From contig NZ_BRVP01000003.1 in NCBI RefSeq assembly GCF_027924145.1, positions 170,776 through 234,775 on the forward strand: 64,000 bases of DNA, given 5' to 3'. This DNA is from Neptunitalea chrysea (lineage in GTDB: Bacteria; Bacteroidota; Bacteroidia; Flavobacteriales; Flavobacteriaceae). The notes beneath the pieces were generated by a model, which did no database searches, had not been told where the DNA came from, and saw nothing but the letters and a program-made list of their open reading frames with translations. Shown here piece by piece: positions 56,012 through 63,595 of the stretch. The first letter of the stretch is position 1. Each line of letters opens with the position of its first letter. Position numbers and translations under genes: made by a program.

Positions 56012-57304
56012 ATGAAGAAGATTTTAGTAGCGATGTTTTTAATGGTGTCTGCATTTACTCAGGCACAACACTATGTTTTGGATAGTATTGAAAAAGCGGA
56101 TTCGAAACTTATAGATTTTGGAGAAAATGTATTGAAATATGCAGATGATTCTCCCTATTTTTCTTATTTCTTTAGTCAGCTAGATAGTTTATACAATGGC
56201 GATAAGAAAAAGCTTCATATATTTCATATTGGAGGTTCGCATATCCAGGCAGATATTTACTCAAACAAGCTGCGTACCTATCTACAAAACATGAATGATG
56301 TAAGTATTAGTCAAAGAGGATTTGTTTTTCCATATCATTTGGCACATACCAATAACCCAACCAATTATCGTATTGAAGCAAATAATGAAAAATGGAAAGG
56401 TTACAGGTGTTCAAGACGTGATAGCGTAGTTTGGGGATTAGCCGGTATTACCGCGGAGTTTAAGGATGAAATAGATACCATTTATGTAAAGTCAAACTAC
56501 AAGAATTATACAGATAAGGATTATTGCTATAACAAACTACGTGTATTTTATAATACATGGGATAAAGATTATGAGCTTAGAGTATTAGAGAAAGAACTTG
56601 TAGATGAAATTATAGTAGATTCTGTATACGCCTATCGTCAGTTTAATTTTAAAACAGATATAGATTCGGTAGCGGTAGAAATAAAATTAAAATCTGAGGT
56701 GGTTGGTAAAAATCATGCCAGTTTTTATTTAATGGGTATGGAGTTAATGAATGATGAGCCTGGAATTGAGTATACCAGTATTGGAGTTAATGGGGCGAGC
56801 TTTAAATCGTATAATAAGTGTGCGTATTTTGAGCAACAACTAAAGCTGTATGAACCTGATTTGTTTATCATCTCTATTGGTACAAACGATGCCTATACCT
56901 ATCATTTTGATGAAGAAAAATTTAGAGAGAACTACGATAACTTTATTCAAATGATACAACGGGTAAATCCGCAATGTGCCATTTTGTTAACCGTACCTAA
57001 CGATTCGTATTTCAAAAGAAAATATGCCAATAAGAATACACAAAAAGAACAACGTATTATTCTTGAATTAGCTCAAAAACGGCAAATGGCAGTATGGGAT
57101 TTTTACGCTGTTATGGGAGGTTTAGGATCTTCTCAAAAGTGGTATAGAAACCACTTGATGCCAAGAGACCGCATACATTTTACGCATTTAGGCTATAGCA
57201 TTAAAGCCGACCTATTATTAAGTGCTTTGGTTCGCCAATGGGAACGCACGACCAACCGACCTGAAGAAAGTTTACTAACTCATTTTAAATCCTTAGATGA
57301 ATAG
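56012..57304 (+). CDS. SGNH/GDSL-type hydrolase, secreted
   Basis: This 430-residue protein has a signal peptide (MKKILVAMFLMVSAFTQAQ) and a SGNH domain with block I GGSH (74-77), block III GTND (290-293) and block V DRIH (386-389). All three catalytic residues are present, though block I reads GGS instead of GDS. It starts right after the stop of the first SGNH gene and overlaps the MBOAT gene by eight bases. The protein is probably periplasmic and may act with its neighbour in moving acetyl groups. Confidence 0.86.
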   Translation: MKKILVAMFLMVSAFTQAQHYVLDSIEKADSKLIDFGENVLKYADDSPYFSYFFSQLDSLYNGDKKKLHIFHIGGSHIQADIYSNKLRTYLQNMNDVSISQRGFVFPYHLAHTNNPTNYRIEANNEKWKGYRCSRRDSVVWGLAGITAEFKDEIDTIYVKSNYKNYTDKDYCYNKLRVFYNTWDKDYELRVLEKELVDEIIVDSVYAYRQFNFKTDIDSVAVEIKLKSEVVGKNHASFYLMGMELMNDEPGIEYTSIGVNGASFKSYNKCAYFEQQLKLYEPDLFIISIGTNDAYTYHFDEEKFRENYDNFIQMIQRVNPQCAILLTVPNDSYFKRKYANKNTQKEQRIILELAQKRQMAVWDFYAVMGGLGSSQKWYRNHLMPRDRIHFTHLGYSIKADLLLSALVRQWERTTNRPEESLLTHFKSLDE

Positions 57305-57350
57305 AGTACTTGAAATTTTTAAGATGAATCGAATACTTGAAGTTTTTAAG
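57297..57350 (+). repeat. 27-bp imperfect tandem duplication at the MBOAT start
   Basis: Bases 57297-57323 and 57324-57350 are alike at 24 of 27 positions, and each begins with ATG. They encode MNRVLEIFK and MNRILEVFK, so the start codon region itself is doubled. Confidence 0.85.
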
Positions 57351-58982
57351 TTTTCTGAGGAATCTCCGTTAATATTTACACAGGCAGACTTCTGGATATT
57401 TTTTGCTGTTGCATATCTGATATTTGCTCTTATTTATAAGAAAGTATCGCTTAGAAATGCTTATCTATTTATTATTTCTCTATTCTTCTATTATAAAACA
57501 AGCGGATTATTTATCGGGATTTTGATATTTAGTACCCTTGTAGATTTCTTTATTGGCCGTACAATATACAACAGTAATAGTAAGGTAAAACGAAAGGTAC
57601 TGGTAACTATAAGTGTTTGTGTGAACTTATTGGTGTTGTGTTATTTCAAGTATGCGTATTTCTTTACAGATTCTTTCAATTATTTATTTCATACCAATAT
57701 AGAAGTGTTTAACTGGTTGTCATATTGGGGAAATTCATTTTCAGATCAGGGTTATTTTACTGTAGATAAAATTATTTTACCCGTTGGTATATCATTCTAT
57801 ACTTTCCAAACAATTAGTTATAGTGTAGATATTTATAGAGGAAATTTAAAGCCGTTAAAATCTATTGTAGATTTTGGTTTTTTTGTAAGCTTCTTTCCTC
57901 AACTGGTTGCTGGCCCTATTGTTAGAGCAGAGAGTTTTGTTCCGCAAATTAGAAAGGCTACACAAATTTCGGTATCCGACTTTAATAGAGGAACCTTCAT
58001 GATCTTAAAAGGGTTAATCAAAAAAATGATTTTTGCCGACTTTATAGCCATGCATTTCCTAGATAGGGTTTTTGATGCTCCCGAGATGTTTTCTGGTTTT
58101 GCTAATGTAATGGCTATGATAGGGTATTCATTGCAGATTTATGGTGATTTCTCTGGGTATACAGATATAGCTATTGGATTAGCCTTATTAATGGGATTTA
58201 AGTTGCCAAATAACTTCGATTCGCCCTACAAAGCAGATAGTGCGGGTAATTTCTGGAAACGTTGGCACATTTCATTATCTACATGGTTACGAGACTATTT
58301 GTACATTCCGTTAGGAGGTAACCGAAAAGGTTCTACAGCATCGTATATTATTTTAGGTATTATTTTAGGAGGTGTAATGTTAGCTTTTGGTAATATTTAC
58401 ATGTATATTATGATACCTTTTCTAGTAGTTACAGCAGTGCTAGGAGCACGTTTTTCTGACACCATTAAAAACCATATAAATACGAATATCAACATAATGT
58501 TAACCATGCTTATAGGTGGTTTATGGCATGGAGCCTCCTGGAAGTTTGTTATTTGGGGTGGACTTAATGGGGTAGGGATTGTAACCTATAAGTTCTGGCG
58601 CAAAATTAGTCCGTATGAGAAAAGCACGCATTTGTTGGCACATGTTTGGAAAGTGTTTTTTACTTTTCTGTTTATCACCTTTACCCGTATCTACTTTAGG
58701 GGCAATAGTATGGCACATATTCAACGGTGGTACCATCAGGTAGCTCATAATATGGATTGGGCACATGCCTGGGATATATTGGTACATTACCAAATGGTTT
58801 TTTGGGTAATGTTATTAGGGTATGTTACGCATTGGCTCCCTTATAGTCTAAAAGATAAAATAGAAGATCTTTATGGTAAGAGTCCGGCACCGGTTAAAAT
58901 AGGCTTGGCAGTGGTGGTTGGAATCATATGTTATCAAGCGTTTTCTACCGATTTTCAGCCCTTTATTTATTTTCAGTTTTAG
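57297..58982 (+). CDS. MBOAT-family O-acyltransferase (AlgI/PatA-like)
   Basis: This 561-residue membrane-bound O-acyltransferase has about 11-13 membrane segments. Family signatures are ILPVGISFYTFQTISY near 159-174, FFPQLVAGPIVR near 198-209, and the catalytic-histidine motif GGLWHGASW (histidine 411). The first 18 codons are an imperfect tandem repeat of nine codons, so an alternative start at 57324 exists. MBOAT proteins move acyl groups across the membrane to SGNH partners, as AlgI with AlgJ/AlgX. With the two SGNH genes it forms a complete O-acylation cassette. Confidence 0.92.
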   Translation: MNRVLEIFKMNRILEVFKFSEESPLIFTQADFWIFFAVAYLIFALIYKKVSLRNAYLFIISLFFYYKTSGLFIGILIFSTLVDFFIGRTIYNSNSKVKRKVLVTISVCVNLLVLCYFKYAYFFTDSFNYLFHTNIEVFNWLSYWGNSFSDQGYFTVDKIILPVGISFYTFQTISYSVDIYRGNLKPLKSIVDFGFFVSFFPQLVAGPIVRAESFVPQIRKATQISVSDFNRGTFMILKGLIKKMIFADFIAMHFLDRVFDAPEMFSGFANVMAMIGYSLQIYGDFSGYTDIAIGLALLMGFKLPNNFDSPYKADSAGNFWKRWHISLSTWLRDYLYIPLGGNRKGSTASYIILGIILGGVMLAFGNIYMYIMIPFLVVTAVLGARFSDTIKNHINTNINIMLTMLIGGLWHGASWKFVIWGGLNGVGIVTYKFWRKISPYEKSTHLLAHVWKVFFTFLFITFTRIYFRGNSMAHIQRWYHQVAHNMDWAHAWDILVHYQMVFWVMLLGYVTHWLPYSLKDKIEDLYGKSPAPVKIGLAVVVGIICYQAFSTDFQPFIYFQF

Positions 58983-59027
58983 TGTTCTAGTGTTAAGTCA
59001 ATTTTTATTACCTTTTCTCAAAAAGAA

Positions 59028-59210
59028 ATGGAGGAACACTTTTTTCAATGTCCGTATTGTTGGGAAGAAATTTCTATGTTACTTGACGCCTCAGTACGTC
59101 ATCAGACCTATGTAGAAGATTGTGAGGTGTGTTGTAATCCTATAGAAATTACCGTTTATTATGAGGAAGGTGTACTAACTGAGTTTTCTGCGCAAGAGTT
59201 GGGTCAGTAG
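59028..59210 (+). CDS. CPXCG motif-containing cysteine-rich protein
   Basis: This 60-residue protein has two cysteine pairs, CPYC (near 8-11) and CEVC-C (near 32-36), and the family's ISMLLDAS and YVEDCEVCCNPI segments. It matches the small CPXCG cysteine-rich family, with a likely zinc-binding fold. The function is unknown. It lies 45 bases after the MBOAT gene. The first pair reads CPYCWEE, with tryptophan at the usual glycine place. Confidence 0.85.
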   Translation: MEEHFFQCPYCWEEISMLLDASVRHQTYVEDCEVCCNPIEITVYYEEGVLTEFSAQELGQ

Positions 59211-59264
59211 AGTAGTTTGTTATATTGATAAATGTTTTATATGGGTAAGCGTTATAATTATTCT

Positions 59265-59272
59265 TATTTTTG
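59265..59272 (+). promoter_or_regulatory. -7 box of the restriction endonuclease gene
   Basis: TATTTTTG matches TAnnTTTG and lies 27 bases before the ATG at 59299. A good TTG at the right distance is missing, so the promoter may be weak. Confidence 0.4.
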
Positions 59273-59298
59273 ATTTATAAATAGAATCGTAAAATATT

Positions 59299-60063
59299 AT
59301 GAAAAATAGATATGTTGATTTTATAAAAGATGAGCATTTCATTAAATGCATAGAAACCTTATACTATTCTTATGTTAAGGCAAAAGAGCAAATAACAAAA
59401 AAGAAGTTTTATAACAATAAAATAGATGCTATTAAACTAACTTTTGATTCAAAGTTTAATAAGCTTGATGAAGAAAGTATTATTGAAGCTGAAATATTAA
59501 GACAGATAGATAAATCTATAAATAACTCTATTGGAACTTTTCATGAGCAAATACTAGGTGGTATTGAAGGCTATGAAATGGGAAATTTAAGTGGTTTTGA
59601 TATTAAGGCAAAGGATAACACGCTGTTTGCCGACATAAAGAATAAGCATAATACCATGAATAGTAGTTCGGCTGAAGCTTTATTTCAAAAACTGGCAAGA
59701 TACGCAGATGATTACAAGAGAGCTAAATGCTATTGGGTGCAGATTTTAGCAAAAAATAGTTTTAATGAGTCTTGGGTTGGAGATATAAATGGAAAGGAAT
59801 ATAGTCATAGTAGAGTTTTTAAAATTTCGGGGGATAGGTTTTATGCTTTACTTACAGGGAGTGAAACCGCTTTTTATGATCTCTATAAAGCTCTACCTAA
59901 AGCAATAGATGATTTTATGCAAACTATTGATAATGGAGAAAAATCAGAAGTGAATTCAGCTTTGGCTGAAATTCAAGAGGAGATAAAATCATCTAAACGA
60001 ACAATTTTAGATCAAATAACATTTGAAAATTATAGTTATTATTTAGGCTTTGATAAGTTATAA
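59299..60063 (+). CDS. Type II restriction endonuclease, Eco47II (GGNCC) family
   Basis: This 254-residue protein matches the Eco47II/Sau96I family of restriction endonucleases, whose known members cut GGNCC. The GTFHEQILG segment (79-87) and the PD-(D/E)xK-like core with Asp101 and ADIKNKHNTMN (111-121, catalytic DIK at 112-114) are the family marks. It converges on the cytosine methyltransferase gene, overlapping it by 25 bases at the 3' ends. Specificity for GGNCC is inferred from the family and not shown by the sequence itself. Confidence 0.85.
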   Translation: MKNRYVDFIKDEHFIKCIETLYYSYVKAKEQITKKKFYNNKIDAIKLTFDSKFNKLDEESIIEAEILRQIDKSINNSIGTFHEQILGGIEGYEMGNLSGFDIKAKDNTLFADIKNKHNTMNSSSAEALFQKLARYADDYKRAKCYWVQILAKNSFNESWVGDINGKEYSHSRVFKISGDRFYALLTGSETAFYDLYKALPKAIDDFMQTIDNGEKSEVNSALAEIQEEIKSSKRTILDQITFENYSYYLGFDKL

Positions 60064-61277
60064 TAACTATTTAGAAATTTAATAATTGAAAAACCGACTT
60101 CTTGACCAAGGTTAACAGGTACAGCATTTCCTATTTGTTTATATTGTTGAGCTATTGAGCCTGCAAATTCCCAATTATCAGGAAACGTTTGTATTCTAGC
60201 ATATTCTCTTACAGTAAATGGTCGTGTTTCTTCCGGATGGCATCTTTCTGTTTGTTTTTGGGCTGGGCTGCATGTTAGTGTTAGAGAAGGTTCATCCCAT
60301 CCAATTCTTCTTGCCATTCCAGTTTTACCTCCACCCAGATAAAAGCTTCCTCCCATGTACTCTTTTTGAATGTCAATAGGGAGATCTCGCCAATAACCTT
60401 TGGGAGGTACCATATCTAGTACCTTTTTTTTGTATTCTGGATATTTAGCACCTTTTGATTCTGGTACATCGGAGTCATAAAGTTCACCTTTTTTTAAGGC
60501 ATCACTTAAGTTGTAAACCTTTTTATGAGGTGTAGGATACTTAAAATCGATGTCGATATCCTTTCGAATTCCAACTAAAATTAAACGTTCCCTCTTCTGT
60601 GGTACTCTATAATTTATAGCTTTAAGAACTTCTACAGAAACAACATTATAACCTATTTCGTCCAATATGGAAATCATGCCTTTAAGAGTGTTCCCTTTGT
60701 CGTGACTAAGGAGACCTCTTACATTTTCACCAATACATAAAGCAGGTTTAACCTCTTGCACTACTCTTGCAAATTCATAAAAGAGAGTTCCTCGTGCATC
60801 GTTTAAACCTAGTTTCTTTCCTGCATAGCTAAATGCTTGGCAAGGAAAACCACCCGTAACAACATCCACTTTGTTTTCATATTGGGTAAAATCAAACTCT
60901 TTAATATCCCCCTCCATAACATTCCAGTTAGGTCTGTTCTTTCGTAAGGTTGTGCAAGCCCATTTGTCAATTTCGTTTAAAGCAACGCACTTTAATCCTG
61001 CTTTTTCCAAGCCTATAGCCAAACCTCCAGCTCCTGCAAATAGTTCTAAAACAGCATATTCATTTTGAGGTTCTACAAAATTAGAGACTTCATCTTCATA
61101 AGTTTCGTCAAATAGAATACCTAAGAAATTTTGAACGTCAGATTTCTTATAAACTCTGTAATTTGATACAGGTTCTCTTACGGCATTTAAAATACCTTCT
61201 TTATCCCATCTTCTTAAAGTTTCTTTACTTTTGCCTATTAATTCTGCTGTTTCGGAAAGTGACAAATAATTACTCAT
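60039..61277 (-). CDS. DNA cytosine-5 methyltransferase with N-terminal helix-turn-helix domain
   Basis: This 412-residue protein combines a MerR/excisionase-like helix-turn-helix (about 2-53; SLSETAELIGKSKETLRRWD) with a full C5 methyltransferase. Visible motifs are LELFAGAGGL (I), GGFPCQAFS with the catalytic cysteine (IV), GENVRGLLSHD (VI), RVPQKRERLILVG (VIII) and QIGNAVP (X). It should protect the host from the partner endonuclease. The N-terminal domain probably lets it bind its own promoter. I chose ATG at 61277; GTG or ATG two codons upstream are possible. Confidence 0.92.
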   Translation of the reverse strand: MSNYLSLSETAELIGKSKETLRRWDKEGILNAVREPVSNYRVYKKSDVQNFLGILFDETYEDEVSNFVEPQNEYAVLELFAGAGGLAIGLEKAGLKCVALNEIDKWACTTLRKNRPNWNVMEGDIKEFDFTQYENKVDVVTGGFPCQAFSYAGKKLGLNDARGTLFYEFARVVQEVKPALCIGENVRGLLSHDKGNTLKGMISILDEIGYNVVSVEVLKAINYRVPQKRERLILVGIRKDIDIDFKYPTPHKKVYNLSDALKKGELYDSDVPESKGAKYPEYKKKVLDMVPPKGYWRDLPIDIQKEYMGGSFYLGGGKTGMARRIGWDEPSLTLTCSPAQKQTERCHPEETRPFTVREYARIQTFPDNWEFAGSIAQQYKQIGNAVPVNLGQEVGFSIIKFLNSYYNLSKPK

Positions 61278-61283
61278 AACCAA

Positions 61284-61713
61284 GTTATTAAACCTTACTC
61301 ATTGGTTACAAATTTAGTTTGTTTTTATTTTAAATTTTACTATTTTTTTAAATAAAATTTTCATACCCATTTTAAATTTTATTAGTATTACTTTAATAAA
61401 GTGAGTATTGTAAGTGATTTTTAGTGTTAGAATAAAAAATATCAAAAGTTTGAAATTTCAATTTTAGATTTTTTTTTATCCATTAAATGAATTCATTTTT
61501 TGTGGATACCTCAATTTTTTTGTTAAGAATAGATTTTTAGTAGAGAATGTTTATTTTTACTTAAGTAGTAAGATTTAATTTTCAGTGTTTTATTCGGTTA
61601 ACGAAATTAGAATACGATTCGTGTAAGTACTTTATGAGTTTGCCCTGAAGTTGTTAGCCGAATGAAGATTAATGATTCGCTATTAAAATATAACCAACTA
61701 ACTATTCTTTTTT
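61284..61713. other. AT-rich intergenic region with a long-range inverted repeat
   Basis: These 430 bases hold no gene that I can support. They include the methyltransferase -7 box (61309-61316, minus), a small palindrome AAATGAATTCATTT, and an 11-base inverted repeat: ATTCGGTTAAC (61592-61602) with GTTAGCCGAAT (61653-61663). No TAnnTTTG was found for the outer-membrane protein gene. Confidence 0.55.
61309..61316 (-). promoter_or_regulatory. -7 box of the methyltransferase gene
   Basis: On the minus strand this reads TAAATTTG, an exact TAnnTTTG match, about 32 bases before the ATG at 61277. Between them lies AACC-N9-GGTT (61291-61307), a short inverted repeat that could be an operator. Confidence 0.4.
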
Positions 61714-62385
61714 ATGAAATTACCTTTACTTTTTTGTTGTATAGCCTTAGGGCTTGTAGGAACATTAAAATCAAATGCTCAAAACGGATTTAATTTTGGA
61801 GTGCTTGCAGGAGCCAACTACGCGAGTTATGAGTACGTTGGAGATAAAGAAATTTATGCCGAGTACGATAGTGGATTTGGTTATTATATTGGTGGTTTTG
61901 TAAGTATTCCAATAGGTGTTAAATTAACCTTTGCTCCTGAGTTACTTTTTTCGTACCAAACTGCCAAAGCAGATGGAGATATTGATGACTTATTAGCCTT
62001 AATGGATTTGACTATTCCATTTAATTTAGAGGGAGATGTTAATTTAGATGCTACTGAGAAAATAATTATGTTGCCATTAATGTTTAGAATGAAGGTAACC
62101 AAATTTGACTTTGCTTTAGGGCCACAAATATCATATTCACTTAGTAGAAAATTAAATGGGAATGCTGAGATTTTTGGATTCGATTTAGATTTAGACGATG
62201 TAGATGTGGCAGATTTGTATGATGAAAAGGATAGTGATAATTTTGGACTGAATATGAATATAGATGCGGGTTATTATATTACAGAGCATTTAAAAATTGG
62301 AGCCAGATATAGCTACGGAGTGCTGGTAAGAGATGAAATGCGTACTTCTGTTGTACAATTAGGATTGTCTTACGGAATTTTATAA
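61714..62385 (+). CDS. Outer-membrane beta-barrel protein (porin/PorT-like family)
   Basis: This 223-residue protein has a signal peptide (MKLPLLFCCIALGLVGTLKSNAQ) and an alternating beta pattern of an eight-stranded barrel, with NFGVLAGANYASYEY as the first strand. PLMFRMKVTKFDFALGPQISYSL is in the middle and a last strand reads SVVQLGLSYGIL. It fits the outer-membrane beta-barrel (PorT-like) family. An aspartate-rich loop near 160-180 might face the outside and bind cations. It precedes the DUF2059 gene by 20 bases, so the two form an operon. Confidence 0.85.
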   Translation: MKLPLLFCCIALGLVGTLKSNAQNGFNFGVLAGANYASYEYVGDKEIYAEYDSGFGYYIGGFVSIPIGVKLTFAPELLFSYQTAKADGDIDDLLALMDLTIPFNLEGDVNLDATEKIIMLPLMFRMKVTKFDFALGPQISYSLSRKLNGNAEIFGFDLDLDDVDVADLYDEKDSDNFGLNMNIDAGYYITEHLKIGARYSYGVLVRDEMRTSVVQLGLSYGIL

Positions 62386-62405
62386 TGAATTAAATACATA
62401 TAATA

Positions 62406-62861
62406 ATGAGAAAAATGATTTTATTGTTTTTGATTGTTGCCGGAACAATACAACAGGCAAATGCTCAGTCTGAAGACAGTACCGATACATATAGAGATAA
62501 GGTAGATGAATTGTTGATATTAGGTGGAAGTGAACAAGTATTTAAAACGGCTGTAGGAAACATTTTAAAAATGTATAAAGATAAGAATAGTGATAACCAA
62601 GAATTAGTTCTGTTTTTGGATAAGCTAGAAGAAAGAATGTTGAAAGAATCGTTGAATGAATTAACAGATATGTTAGTTCCTGTATATAAGAAGAATTTTA
62701 CAGCAGAAGATTTAGATCAACTTATAGCTTTTTATAAAACTGATATAGGAAAAAAGTTAGTTGAAAAAACACCTGCAATTATGGAAGAATCTATGCAAAT
62801 AGGACAGTTATGGGGGAGAAAAGTTGCCGAGGAGGTTCAAGCTGAATTAGAGAAAAACTAA
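62406..62861 (+). CDS. DUF2059 domain-containing secreted protein
   Basis: This 151-residue protein has a signal peptide (MRKMILLFLIVAGTIQQANAQ) and a helical DUF2059 domain. Its mark is LVPVYKKNFTAEDLDQLIAF (near 93-112) followed by YKTDIGKKLVEKTPAI. Function is unknown; such proteins lie in the periplasm. It is co-transcribed with the barrel protein upstream, and a terminator-like hairpin follows 21 bases later. Confidence 0.87.
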   Translation: MRKMILLFLIVAGTIQQANAQSEDSTDTYRDKVDELLILGGSEQVFKTAVGNILKMYKDKNSDNQELVLFLDKLEERMLKESLNELTDMLVPVYKKNFTAEDLDQLIAFYKTDIGKKLVEKTPAIMEESMQIGQLWGRKVAEEVQAELEKN

Positions 62862-62882
62862 TTTTAACATTTTAAGATATCT

Positions 62883-62911
62883 AAAAAAGGGAAACACTGT
62901 TTCTCTTTTTT
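62883..62911 (+). terminator. Terminator after the DUF2059 gene
   Basis: AAAAAGGGAAAC pairs with GTTTCTCTTTTT (one G-T pair) around a short loop, with a T-run at the end. It follows the stop at 62861. Confidence 0.7.
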
Positions 62912-63185
62912 ATTCATTAATCGAGATTATAAAGTATTGCCTGTAAAGTATTGTAATAGATTGGCTTGCGAGTAGAAAGATTAAAGATACCTCATATTAA
63001 AAATTATTGTTTATTTTAGGCTTAGTTTGCAAGTCCACCTCATTTTTTCACAACGCTTAGCACTGGGAGAAAAATCAACAACTATATTGTTGAAGCCATT
63101 GTGTTTAAAGCCGGAAGAACTTTGGGACGAGACAAATTGAATTTTGCGAAGGTAGGGTTCAGGCAGAGGTGATTATGTACGGGTA

Positions 63186-63209
63186 GGGAATCGTCTTTTT
63201 AAGATTCCC
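63186..63209 (+). terminator. Hairpin in the degenerate region
   Basis: GGGAATC (63186-63192) pairs with GATTCCC (63203-63209), followed by a short T-rich tail. It lies 14 bases after the stop of the 63026-63172 frame, so it may be the terminator of a lost gene. Confidence 0.5.
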
Positions 63210-63547
63210 GTAATTCTTTTATCCCAATAGGCTAATGTAATATCATAAGCATTCTTAGTTGAGTTGGCTAACTCCCTCGTATTTTTATTTGAGTAGGTTG
63301 CTCATATTTCTGATACTTTCATAATGGTGAAACTTTGTAGTTAGTTATGTCCTTGCAGCCTTTTCTGGTATTGGATTTAGTGTTATGAATATTTTTAACT
63401 AAATACAAAATATTTTGTATAAAAAACATATCTTTACAAGAGTTACAGCTTTTTCTCCTAAGAAAATTAAGTGTTTTAAAATTTGAAAAATTTGCTTTTC
63501 AGAACGAAAAAGACATTTCTTACCTCCAATTTGAAACAAAAGCACTC

Positions 63548-63555
63548 TATCTTTG
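63548..63555 (+). promoter_or_regulatory. -7 box of the right-edge nuclease-like gene
   Basis: TATCTTTG matches TAnnTTTG and lies 41 bases before the ATG at 63596. The nearest TTG (63531-63533) is only 14 bases upstream, closer than usual. Confidence 0.4.
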
Positions 63556-63595
63556 TCATAAGATAGTTGAAAATATATTTAAAAATATTGTAGTA

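Larger units (their letters stand above)
62912..63595. other. Degenerate non-coding region before the right-edge gene
   Basis: These 684 bases hold no intact gene. A 48-codon plus-strand frame without a start codon (63026-63172), containing AIVFKAGRTLGRDK, looks like the worn end of a gene. A hairpin lies at 63186-63209. From 63380 the sequence is AT-rich and carries the -7 box of the next gene. Confidence 0.5.

Noticed and set aside
61291..61307. AACC-N9-GGTT inverted repeat as a proven operator of the methyltransferase
   Set aside because: Only four bases per arm match, which is easily chance. It is mentioned only as a possible site and not listed as a feature.
63100..63200. Possible group II intron or structured RNA piece
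   Set aside because: Short motifs such as GCCGGAAGAAC and TACGGG recalled intron domain V, but the defined stem and catalytic triad could not be drawn and no reverse transcriptase is near.
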